The notes under the pieces are model-generated. The model saw nothing but the letters and a program-made list of their open reading frames with translations. It was not told the origin of the DNA and searched no databases. This document shows, one piece after another, positions 36,119-44,500 of a stretch of 64,000 nt of DNA. The stretch is from Cohnella abietis (GTDB taxonomy: Bacteria > Bacillota > Bacilli > Paenibacillales > Paenibacillaceae), in assembly GCF_004295585.1 (NCBI RefSeq), contig NZ_AP019400.1, forward strand, positions 5,487,501 through 5,551,500. The letters are read 5' to 3'. The translations under genes were made by a program, and so were the position numbers. Every line of letters starts with the position of its first letter. Positions within the stretch are counted from its first letter, which is position 1.

Positions 36119-36152
36119 GTCCACCTATAAGTTGTGTTGTGTAGCGCGCTAA

Positions 36153-37019
36153 TTAAGACTGAATTTCGTTTACGATTTGACGGAGAGCCTCTTCAAGCCG
36201 CGTGGCCGAATGTCCTAACAGCTTCTGCAAATCATTGCTCTCGATTTCCAATGCACCCTCTCGGATCGCGCTCTGAAACCCCACCAGAATCGGAACGACT
36301 GGTTCAGGTACGCCTGCGCTGCTCATGATGCTAGCATAAGTAGCGTCATCGACTTGTTGAACAGGAACTTCCCGGCCTAACACCCCGGCAAGGATCGAAA
36401 CCAATTCTTCTTGTGTAGTTAGTTTGCCAGATAGTTCATAGATGGAATTCTCATGACCTTCCCCGGTCAGTACAGCTACAGCTGCTTGTGCATAATCGCG
36501 TCGGGTTGCCCAACCTACTTTACCGGATCCTGCCGACGTTAACCAAGGAGCTCCTCCAAGGACCGCCTGAATGCTGCTCGTCTCGTTCTCCAAGTACCAG
36601 TTGTTGCGTAGGAAGGAATAAGGAATGCCCGTGTTTTTAATGGCTTCCTCAGTCGCACGATGCACTGGCGCAAGGAAAATGGGGTTCTCGCTAGCATTCC
36701 CTAAACTGGTATAAGCAATGAAACTAACATTAGCACGCTGAGCTGCCGCTACTGCAGCGTCATGCTGACGAATTCGCGTTTCGTTGTCGCCGTCCGTGGA
36801 TACAATCAAGAGGCGATCGATACCCTCGAACGCTTTATCTAGCGTACCTGGTTGGTCAAAATCCCCAAGACGTACGTCCACGCCACGGGCACGAAGACTT
36901 TCCGCTTTCTGCGGGTTGCGGACGCTGACGGCCAAATCCTTAGCCGGAACAGTTTCCAACAACGTCTCTATTACAATCGATCCTAATTTCCCTGTTGCGC
37001 CTGTCACCAAAATTTTCAT
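36153..37019 (-). CDS. NAD(P)-binding NmrA/QorB-type quinone reductase
   Basis: The 288-residue protein starts after GGAGGAATTAAC. It has the Rossmann motif VTGATGKLG (5-13), VRNPQKAESLRARGVDVRLGDF and the atypical SDR fold of NmrA and QorB. QorB-like enzymes reduce quinones with NADPH. The preceding Rrf2 gene and the shared 31-bp box in its promoter suggest quinone or electrophile stress control, as known for some bacillary SDR/regulator pairs. Enzyme specificity is not established by sequence alone. Confidence 0.85.
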   Translation of the reverse strand: MKILVTGATGKLGSIVIETLLETVPAKDLAVSVRNPQKAESLRARGVDVRLGDFDQPGTLDKAFEGIDRLLIVSTDGDNETRIRQHDAAVAAAQRANVSFIAYTSLGNASENPIFLAPVHRATEEAIKNTGIPYSFLRNNWYLENETSSIQAVLGGAPWLTSAGSGKVGWATRRDYAQAAVAVLTGEGHENSIYELSGKLTTQEELVSILAGVLGREVPVQQVDDATYASIMSSAGVPEPVVPILVGFQSAIREGALEIESNDLQKLLGHSATRLEEALRQIVNEIQS

Positions 37020-37048
37020 GTTAATTCCTCCATATTGTCGAATTTATT

Positions 37049-37079
37049 GTAACCCCGTCGTTATAACCGATTTAGTTAC
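37049..37079 (-). promoter_or_regulatory. 31-bp operator-like box upstream of reductase gene
   Basis: The box (minus strand) begins GTAACTAAATCGGTTATAAC and ends GACGGGGTTAC. It agrees at 23 of 31 ungapped positions with the box at 37535-37565 and has GTAAC/GTTAC half-sites at its ends. It is 30 bp before the reductase start. Likely bound by the Rrf2 protein encoded next door. Confidence 0.6.
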
Positions 37080-37090
37080 AACAAAGAGGT

Positions 37091-37116
37091 AAAAAAAAGC
37101 TCTAAGAGCTTTTTTT
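37091..37116 (-). terminator. Rrf2 gene terminator
   Basis: A-rich AAGCTC and GAGCTT arms with a 3-nt loop and a run of seven or eight Ts form an intrinsic terminator that overlaps the Rrf2 stop codon (37115-37117). It separates Rrf2 from the reductase operon. Confidence 0.8.
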
Positions 37117-37531
37117 ATACAAAGTGAGCTGTCAGCTGGCTTAAGTTTACTTGAGCTAACCTTTGTTCCATCGCTGATTGAGCTTCCTTCATTTCCAAAC
37201 GAAGAGCTGCTTCAATGTTCCGGCCTACCAGGCAATGAGGATTCGGTTCATCGTGAAAATTAAACAGTTGACCGTCCTCGATGACTTCCACTGCGCGGTA
37301 AACGTCCAGAAGAGTGATCTGATCCCGGTCCCTCAGCAGGGAAGCACCGCCCACCCCGGGTCGAATGTCCACTAATCCTGCCTTCTTAAGCATCCCCATA
37401 ATTCTGCGGATGATAACAGGATTCGTATTGACACTGCCCGCAATATAATCGCCGGTACAATCTTTCGAACTAGTGGCGATCAGCGAAAGGATGTGAACCG
37501 CAATGGAAAATCTGCTACTAATCTGCTTCAC
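37115..37531 (-). CDS. Rrf2-family transcriptional regulator (YwnA-like)
   Basis: Translation starts at GTG 37531. The 138-residue protein has an Rrf2 winged helix (FSIAVHILSLIA, VNTNPVIIRRIMGMLKKAGLV, PGVGGASLLRD). It has two cysteines (TSSKDCTGD, residue about 25; NPHCLVG, residue about 99) that could sense thiol-reactive compounds as in related regulators, but no Fe-S triple-Cys signature. The 31-bp boxes at its own promoter and at the reductase gene point to autoregulation and control of the reductase. Confidence 0.88.
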   Translation of the reverse strand: MKQISSRFSIAVHILSLIATSSKDCTGDYIAGSVNTNPVIIRRIMGMLKKAGLVDIRPGVGGASLLRDRDQITLLDVYRAVEVIEDGQLFNFHDEPNPHCLVGRNIEAALRLEMKEAQSAMEQRLAQVNLSQLTAHFV

Positions 37532-37534
37532 TTA

Positions 37535-37583
37535 GTATCACCACCGTTGTAACCATTGTAGTTACTACTCAACATAATGTCAA
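37535..37583 (-). promoter_or_regulatory. Rrf2 promoter with overlapping operator-like box
   Basis: TTGACA (37578-37583) and TACAAT (37555-37560) are separated by 17 bases, a near-ideal sigma-A promoter. The 31-bp box (37535-37565), starting GTAACTACAATGGTTACAAC on the minus strand, overlaps the -10 and transcription start, so binding would block initiation. Confidence 0.75.
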
Positions 37584-37605
37584 CCTATAACCCATAATCC
37601 TGGCG

Positions 37606-39399
37606 TTAAGGAAGAAAAACGAATTTAGACTTATTCGATTTATCTGGCTCGAGCATAATAAGCTCACCTGCTTTGGTTACAGCAAGATTGGTATCCACCT
37701 TGACGATGCCCCGTTCCCCATCAATTCGTTCCACTTCCTTGCCCGTCATATAATCAAAGCCAAGCGTCGTTCCGTCATCGGCGACTGCCCACAATATCTC
37801 TGTATTGCCTCCGCCAAGCGATACGATGGAATGACCTTCCTTAAGCTTCGGATGAACGGTTACAGTTGAATTTTGTCTATCCCAAATGGAAATAGAGCCG
37901 TCTTCATGCAATGCCGCCTGATATCCTCTTCTGCTTGTAATCGCAATCGACTTGGGAAAATCAAGAGTTTCACTATACGGCTTACTCCTACCACCCCAAG
38001 TAACGATCGAACCGTCTGTTTTCAATGCAAGAGCTATATCTCCTGCCGAAATGGCTACGACATCCTTCAATTCGGATGGAACCTTAGTGTATCCAAGTCT
38101 GCTTGTCCCCCAAGCGATAACAGACCCGTCCTTTTTGAGCGCGAGCGAATACTCGTAACCTGCTTCTACGGCAACAACATCTCTCAAATCGGCAGGCACC
38201 GTTGATTCTCCGTAAGAGTTGTTTCCCCAGGCGAGTACATTCCCTGCTTTCGTTAAAGCAAGACCATGATTGGAAAGCGATACTGAGGCTATTCCCTCGG
38301 TAGTCGCCGGAATATCGCTTAACCCCGCGGTGCCAAGATCACCTTTTACAAATACCGTCCCATCCGATCGGACTGCAACATAGTCACTACTATAACTAGG
38401 AACGGCAATTGAAGCAATCGAAGTAAGGGCCTCTCCGCCTAGCGCCCTATGAGAGAAAGACTGACTCCATTTCATATATCGTCCGTCGCTTGTAAGACCG
38501 ATCAGCTCGTCCTCGCCGGATGAAGCGATTGCCGCAAGCTTCGGCAAGTGTGTGGGCGTGTACGCTTGTCCTTCCTGCCAAACAACAAGGGAACCGTTTG
38601 ACCGTAGTAGGAAAACCTCGGCAAATCCGGCGGCAATACCGACGACATCGCGGTACGGAATCTTTTGCTTCGATGGGGTATTCAGTCCCATCCCCCATGC
38701 AACGGCCGTCCCGTCACTTCGTAGCGCAGAGGACACCGTTGTTCCTGCCGCAATAGCAACGACATTCGAGAGACCGCTTGGCACGCGCGTGTTGCCCGCA
38801 TAATCTTTGCCCCAAGCCACTACCGCTCCGTTCGATTTCAAAGCCAGCGCATGACTGTCACCGGCAGACACATCTTTCACGCCCGAGAGATTTTTCGGAA
38901 TATTCGTTATGACATGTCCACCATCATCAATATAATGATAAAACGAAACTTTACCTGTGCGGTGTACCGTTAATAAAGTTCCTCTGTTCGACGAGATGGC
39001 AACAGCGTCTTTCGTCGTCGAAGGATTAATGCCCATAGTAACGGGGGAAAGGTCTTTCCCAGTGCCCCACTGCGCAATAGAGCCGTCTTTCCTAAGAGCG
39101 AACGACTTTGAGCGAGATGAGGCTACGCCGACAATATTTTTCAAGCTGTTTGGCGTCGTCGGCTCTCCTTTCTGCCGAGCCCCCCATACAGAAACGCTCC
39201 CATTACCCTTAACTGCCATATAATGCTTATCCATGGACGAAAGCTTTTTTTGCGAGGCTAACACCTGCTGATAGGTCAATGGCTTCGTTTCTTCGGCAGC
39301 GCTAACAGTTCCTCCAGCCGAAATCGTGCTAATAAGGAAGGTTAATGCCAAAAATAGCATTCCTGCCGTTTTCATCTTTCTTGCTGTAAGTACCTTCAC
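37606..39399 (-). CDS. Secreted RCC1-repeat beta-propeller protein
   Basis: The 597-residue protein has a signal peptide (about 1-35, ending VSAAEE) and then about ten RCC1/ATS1-type repeats with the pattern AxG.xxSxALRSDGTVxAWG; examples lie at KDVSAGDSHALALKSNGAVV and VAVEAGYEYSLALKKDGSV. These form a seven- to eight-bladed propeller used for protein or ligand binding. No SLH domain, lipobox or LPXTG was seen, so it is likely exported to the wall or medium. The next gene upstream (CAP-domain protein) is also secreted. Function unknown. Confidence 0.85.
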   Translation of the reverse strand: MKVLTARKMKTAGMLFLALTFLISTISAGGTVSAAEETKPLTYQQVLASQKKLSSMDKHYMAVKGNGSVSVWGARQKGEPTTPNSLKNIVGVASSRSKSFALRKDGSIAQWGTGKDLSPVTMGINPSTTKDAVAISSNRGTLLTVHRTGKVSFYHYIDDGGHVITNIPKNLSGVKDVSAGDSHALALKSNGAVVAWGKDYAGNTRVPSGLSNVVAIAAGTTVSSALRSDGTAVAWGMGLNTPSKQKIPYRDVVGIAAGFAEVFLLRSNGSLVVWQEGQAYTPTHLPKLAAIASSGEDELIGLTSDGRYMKWSQSFSHRALGGEALTSIASIAVPSYSSDYVAVRSDGTVFVKGDLGTAGLSDIPATTEGIASVSLSNHGLALTKAGNVLAWGNNSYGESTVPADLRDVVAVEAGYEYSLALKKDGSVIAWGTSRLGYTKVPSELKDVVAISAGDIALALKTDGSIVTWGGRSKPYSETLDFPKSIAITSRRGYQAALHEDGSISIWDRQNSTVTVHPKLKEGHSIVSLGGGNTEILWAVADDGTTLGFDYMTGKEVERIDGERGIVKVDTNLAVTKAGELIMLEPDKSNKSKFVFLP

Positions 39400-39447
39400 G
39401 TGTGCAGCCTCCGAGTAGTTATTTCTTTGATAGTTACAAGTTCATGT

Positions 39448-41424
39448 CTAATAGAAAATATTAAATTCAAACTGACCGGATTGAGGATTATGACTCATAG
39501 AATATCTCATCTTGACCCCATTAATCTGGACAGTAGCATCAACATCCTCTTTTTCGTTAACTACTTTTTTAAGTAATTCCTTTAAACCCACTAGCTTAGT
39601 ATTCGTTTGCTTTTCCATAATTTCTTTCATTACATCTAAAATCTTATCCTCTGTTTCAGGAAAGATGCGAATAATAGAAAGGCGATGTATGAAGGGATCA
39701 TTTGAACCCACATCATAAAATAGTGCTGTTTCATCGTCCCCCTGCTTGAATGAATACCATCCACTATCGATATAATCTTCGTCAAGTATATATCCATATT
39801 TTAATCCTATTTCTTTAATTGGAGCCATATGCTTTACCATCTTATTATGCACGTAATCGGTCAAGCTCTCAGGCTCACCTAAGTCGGCTTTAATATGTAC
39901 CGTCTGTGTAGCCCCATCCCATTTCACTTCAGCACCTATCGCTTCACTAACAAATCGGATTGGCACAAACGTACTGTTCATTTTTACAAATGGAGCCGCT
40001 CCAAGCTTAACCATTTTCCCGTTAACAAAAGCTTTTGTATCCCCAATAGTTAGTTTGATTTCAGTTTGCTGCTTATTGACAATAACCGTACGAGTTTTGG
40101 GATCCCACGTTACCTTTGCGTTAAGCATCTCAAAAACACCCCGCAACGGTATATACACATTCTTGTCTACTATGACTGGACTTTGGTCGAAATTGTATAT
40201 GTTTTTCCCATTGATGCTTACCTTTACTCCTTTATCATAGGCCTCTTGCTCTGCTTTGCTAAAAGAGTGCTTTATCGTCTTAAAAGACCAGGTTTTGTTC
40301 TGCTTATTACCATTGATTTCATAATCAACGGATACGGTATAAGTCTCATCGTACGATAATTCACGTGCAGGATAGAGGAACAATGTTCCGGCGTATTCTT
40401 GAAAAAAGGGTATTTTATCTCCATTGCTGTTCTTTATGGTGGCCTTGATACTATCCGTTAGATCAGCGGGATGATTAAATGTAATGATGTATCCAGAATG
40501 GACGAGATCGTATTTTTTAATCGGGTTAGGTATTTCTGACTCTCCAAAAAAACTCAAAGCTACATTATTCATCCCATCATAAGGAAATACACTTATATCC
40601 TTGTTGCCTGTCCCAGTAACCATATTTAATACAGCAGCACCCTGTTCAATTCCAAAGCCGAACTCAGTCGCATTCGGATCAACTAGTGGTTCTCGGTGAT
40701 AGGCTGTATCTAACCACGAATCTATAGCAGCTTTTGCAGTCGAAGCCCCTGTTACGATTTCACCAGCCGATTGAAACCCTCCAGCAGCTATTATCCTATC
40801 AGTAGGAGTAGCACCCGTATAGCCTACTTTCCCCGCTCTTTCAAAATGAACTTCTAATCCATCCCATAAGGTCTTATTAATTGAAATGTATTTCGCATGA
40901 TTTTCAGCTGCTTTCGTAACATAGGCATTTAGCTTGACCGGCTTCACTCCGATCTTAGCTCTGATCTCATTCACGTAGTTCAGTGCTTCTATTTGATATT
41001 TTTTATAGGCATAGTCGGTGATTTCAGTGGGATTAATATTAACGATTATTGGGTCATGGTGAAAATCATTTTCCCATGTGCCAAATGTAATTGTTGCTTG
41101 AAATTTATACGAGAGTGGTTTGGTAGTAACAGTAAATGTGCGATCTGCTCCAATGGCAGGTTCATAGGTTTCATCACCTGTAAAAGGGTTGCCTGTTTCT
41201 TGCATCGCATACGAATTGGAAATGTAAATAGTTACTGCAGACTCTGAGCTATTCGTTATTCCTTTGAACGTTAGGGAACGATCATTATTAACATAAACTT
41301 GAATGCGATTATCCGAAAATGCGGCTGCATTACTGGATTCTGAAGCTGATACAGTAGCATAACCTAAATGATTTAATAGCCCAAATACTAGAACTAAAAG
41401 TAAGCCTTTTAACGTTTTTTTCAC
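39448..41424 (-). CDS. Secreted CAP-domain protein with copper amine oxidase N-terminal-like domains
   Basis: The 658-residue protein has a signal peptide (about 1-27), an N-terminal beta-rich region, a CAP/SCP domain (about 140-270: LNYVNEIRAKIGVKPVKL, NHAKYI, WLDTAYHREPLVDP), a bacterial Ig-like segment, and two copper amine oxidase N-terminal (PF07833-like) units (about 400-510: VYIPLRGVFEMLNAKVTWD, FVPIRFVSEAIGAEVKWDG), followed by an uncharacterised C-terminus. The CuAO units are commonly used as wall anchors in this group. Lies 50 bp from the RCC1 gene, same strand. CAP proteins are often secreted with diverse roles; activity unknown. Confidence 0.88.
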   Translation of the reverse strand: MKKTLKGLLLVLVFGLLNHLGYATVSASESSNAAAFSDNRIQVYVNNDRSLTFKGITNSSESAVTIYISNSYAMQETGNPFTGDETYEPAIGADRTFTVTTKPLSYKFQATITFGTWENDFHHDPIIVNINPTEITDYAYKKYQIEALNYVNEIRAKIGVKPVKLNAYVTKAAENHAKYISINKTLWDGLEVHFERAGKVGYTGATPTDRIIAAGGFQSAGEIVTGASTAKAAIDSWLDTAYHREPLVDPNATEFGFGIEQGAAVLNMVTGTGNKDISVFPYDGMNNVALSFFGESEIPNPIKKYDLVHSGYIITFNHPADLTDSIKATIKNSNGDKIPFFQEYAGTLFLYPARELSYDETYTVSVDYEINGNKQNKTWSFKTIKHSFSKAEQEAYDKGVKVSINGKNIYNFDQSPVIVDKNVYIPLRGVFEMLNAKVTWDPKTRTVIVNKQQTEIKLTIGDTKAFVNGKMVKLGAAPFVKMNSTFVPIRFVSEAIGAEVKWDGATQTVHIKADLGEPESLTDYVHNKMVKHMAPIKEIGLKYGYILDEDYIDSGWYSFKQGDDETALFYDVGSNDPFIHRLSIIRIFPETEDKILDVMKEIMEKQTNTKLVGLKELLKKVVNEKEDVDATVQINGVKMRYSMSHNPQSGQFEFNIFY

Positions 41425-41510
41425 TGTTAGTCACTACCTTTTCATTATGTATTTCTTCACTATCGCTGCTTTAAAAGTAGGAACTTAACTAGTTAGACAA
41501 ATAAAAAGAA

Positions 41511-41550
41511 AGCCATTTCGTTCAAGAATCGGACGGAATGGCTCCTTTTT
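41511..41550 (-). terminator. Terminator of SLH protein 2 gene
   Basis: AGCCATTCCGT and ACGAAATGGCT pair around an 11-nt loop and are followed on the minus strand by TTCTTTTTATTT. It lies about 20 bp after the SLH protein stop (41572). Confidence 0.85.
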
Positions 41551-41571
41551 ATTATGAGATGTACTTACAAA

Positions 41572-44500
41572 TCAGATTAATTCTGAATTTTGAAGAAGTC
41601 TTCTGATAATAACCGCTACCTCTGCTCTTGAAATATTAGCTTTTGGAGCAAGGGTTGAACTGCTTCTACCTGTAATGATTCCCGATTGAATGACTTCAGC
41701 AATACTTGCTTTAGCCCACTCTGCAACTTTATTGCCATCTGCGAATGGTTTAAGCAAATCAGCTGTTTCTTTAACGGAGAGCTTAGATTTCAGGTCGGTT
41801 AGTACCATTGCTTGAGAAATAATCTTCATCGCCTGCTCACGAGTAATGGTATCCGTCGGTCTGAAGGTTCCATCTTCAAATCCATTAATAAGCTTATACT
41901 CATATAAGGTTTGAACAGCCCCGCTGAACCAATCTGTTGTTTTCACATCGCTAAAAGAAGTAACTCCATTAACTAACTTTAAGCCTAATCCACGTACCAT
42001 AACGGCTGCAAACTCAGCCCGTGTAATAGCTTGATTTGGATTAAACAAATCATTACCGATACCATTAATGACCATTCTTGAACCCATGTCGTTAACCTCT
42101 GTTTTAGCCCAATGCTGAGCTACGTCATCGAACGCTATCGGGTTATAAACAATGGAATAGGTACTATTCGTCAAGCTGTTCACCTTTGCATAATACTCGG
42201 TCCCGATAACAACGATTTTGGTAGGTACATGACGAACCATACCATCTGGTTCCACGACAATACCTGTTGTAATTTTATTCGGATCTACGCCGTCCGGGAT
42301 CGCAATCGTTCTTTCTACATAGGCTTCAAACTTAGTAACGTCAATCCTTTTATCTCCATAGACAGCTCTTACGATAAAGTCAATAGATGGAACGACGATG
42401 GAAAAATCACCTTTCTGAGCGGAGCTTTCCACTAGGTTTACAGTATTCAGAGTTGGTGAGGCTATTTCAATCTGAATTTTAATGTCCTGAAGTCCTATAG
42501 CCTTTCCAAGTTGTTCGGATATAGAGCTAATATTTATTTGCTGTGCAGGTATCGTATAGGTTGCTTTATCTGACTTGATTTCGATAACTGCTTGCTTTTG
42601 CTCCATACTTTGGATCATTCGTCCGTTAAGCTCTCCGACAACAACGTCAACCTTAGTATCAATCGGGATAGTAATAACAGCTTTTTGACCTTCTGCTGTA
42701 AGTCTTTGATCCAGCTTTTTCTCATCTACGAGTATGTTTATTACCTTCTGATTGTTTCTTGTTGATGCTGTGGCATTTCCCGCATTTACCACCTTACCAT
42801 TAACAAGTACATTAACTGTAATATCCTCCGGCGCTGATGGTGTTGATGTTGAAGGGGCCGACGGGTTTGTTATGAAGCTCAGCGTCGTTTCTGCTCCTGC
42901 TGGCGTTCCTGTTCCTGGGTCTGCTGCTACTCTGACTTTGACCGTATGCGTGCCCGAGAGATTAGGTGCATTCGTTCCCGTGTATCTCGTATAAGCTCCA
43001 CCATCAACCTGGAACTCCATCGCTGTTGTTAAGCCTGTGATTGTGTTTGTTACATCATCCGCGCTCACGCTTGGCGCTGCTGGCGGGTTCGGCGTGAAGC
43101 TCAGCGTCGTTTCTGCTCCTGCTGGTGTTCCTGTTCCTGGGTCGGCCGCTACTCTGACTTTGACCGTATGCGTGCCTGAGAGATTTGGTGCATTCGTTCC
43201 GTTGTATTTCACATACGTTCCACCATCAACCTGGAACTCCATCGCTGTTGTTAGACCTGTGATCGTGTTTGCTACATCATCCGCGCTCACGCTTGGTGCT
43301 GCCGGCGGGTTCGGCGTGAAGTTCAGTGTCGTTTCTGCTCCTGCTGGCGTTCCTGTTCCAGCATCAGCTGCTACTCTGACTTTGACCGTATGCGTGCCTG
43401 AGAGATTTGGTGCATTCGTTCCGTTGTATTTCACATACGTTCCGCCATCCAGCTGGAACTCCATCGCTGTTGTTAGACCTGTGATTGTATTTGTTACATC
43501 ATCCGCGCTCACACTTGGCGCTGCTGGCGGGTTCGGCGTGAAGCTCAGTGTCGTTTCTGCTCCTGCTGGCGTTCCTGTTCCAGCATCAGCCGCTACTCTG
43601 ACTTTGACCGTATGCGTGCCTGAGAGATTTGGTGCATTCGTTCCGTTGTATTTCACATACGTTCCACCATCAACCTGGAACTCCATCGCTGTTGTTAGAC
43701 CTGTGATTGTGTTTGTTACATCATCCGCGCTCACGCTTGGCGCTGCTGGCGGGTTCGGCGTGAAGCTCAGCGTCGTTTCTGCTCCTGCTGGTGTTCCTGT
43801 TCCTGGGTCGGCCGCTACTCTGACTTTGACCGTATGCGTGCCTGAGAGATTTGGTGCATTCGTTCCGTTGTATTTCACATACGTTCCACCATCAACCTGG
43901 AACTCCATCGCTGTTGTTAGAGCTGTGATCGTGTTTGCTACATCATCCGCGCTCACGCTTGGTGCTGCCGGCGGGTTCGGCGTGAAGTTCAGTGTCGTTT
44001 CTGCTCCTGCTGGCGTTCCTGTTCCAGCATCAGCTGCTACTCTGACTTTGACCGTATGCGTGCCTGAGAGATTTGGTGCATTCGTTCCGTTGTATTTCAC
44101 ATACGTTCCGCCATCCAGCTGGAACTCCATCGCTGTTGTTAGACCTGTGATTGTATTTGTTACATCATCCGCGCTCACACTTGGCGCTGCTGGCGGGTTC
44201 GGCGTGAAGCTCAGTGTCGTTTCTGCTCCTGCTGGCGTTCCTGTTCCAGCATCAGCCGCTACTCTGACTTTGACCGTATGCGTGCCTGAGAGATTAGGCG
44301 CATTCGTTCCGTTGTATTTCACATACGTTCCGCCATCAACCTGGAACTCCATCGCTGTTGTTAGACCTGTGATTGTATTTGTTACATCATCCGCGCTCAC
44401 ACTTGGCGCTGCCGGCGGGTTCGGCGTGAAGTTCAGCGTCGTCTCTGCTCCTGCTGGCGTTCCTGTTCCAGAATCAGCTGCTACTCTGACTTTGACCGTA

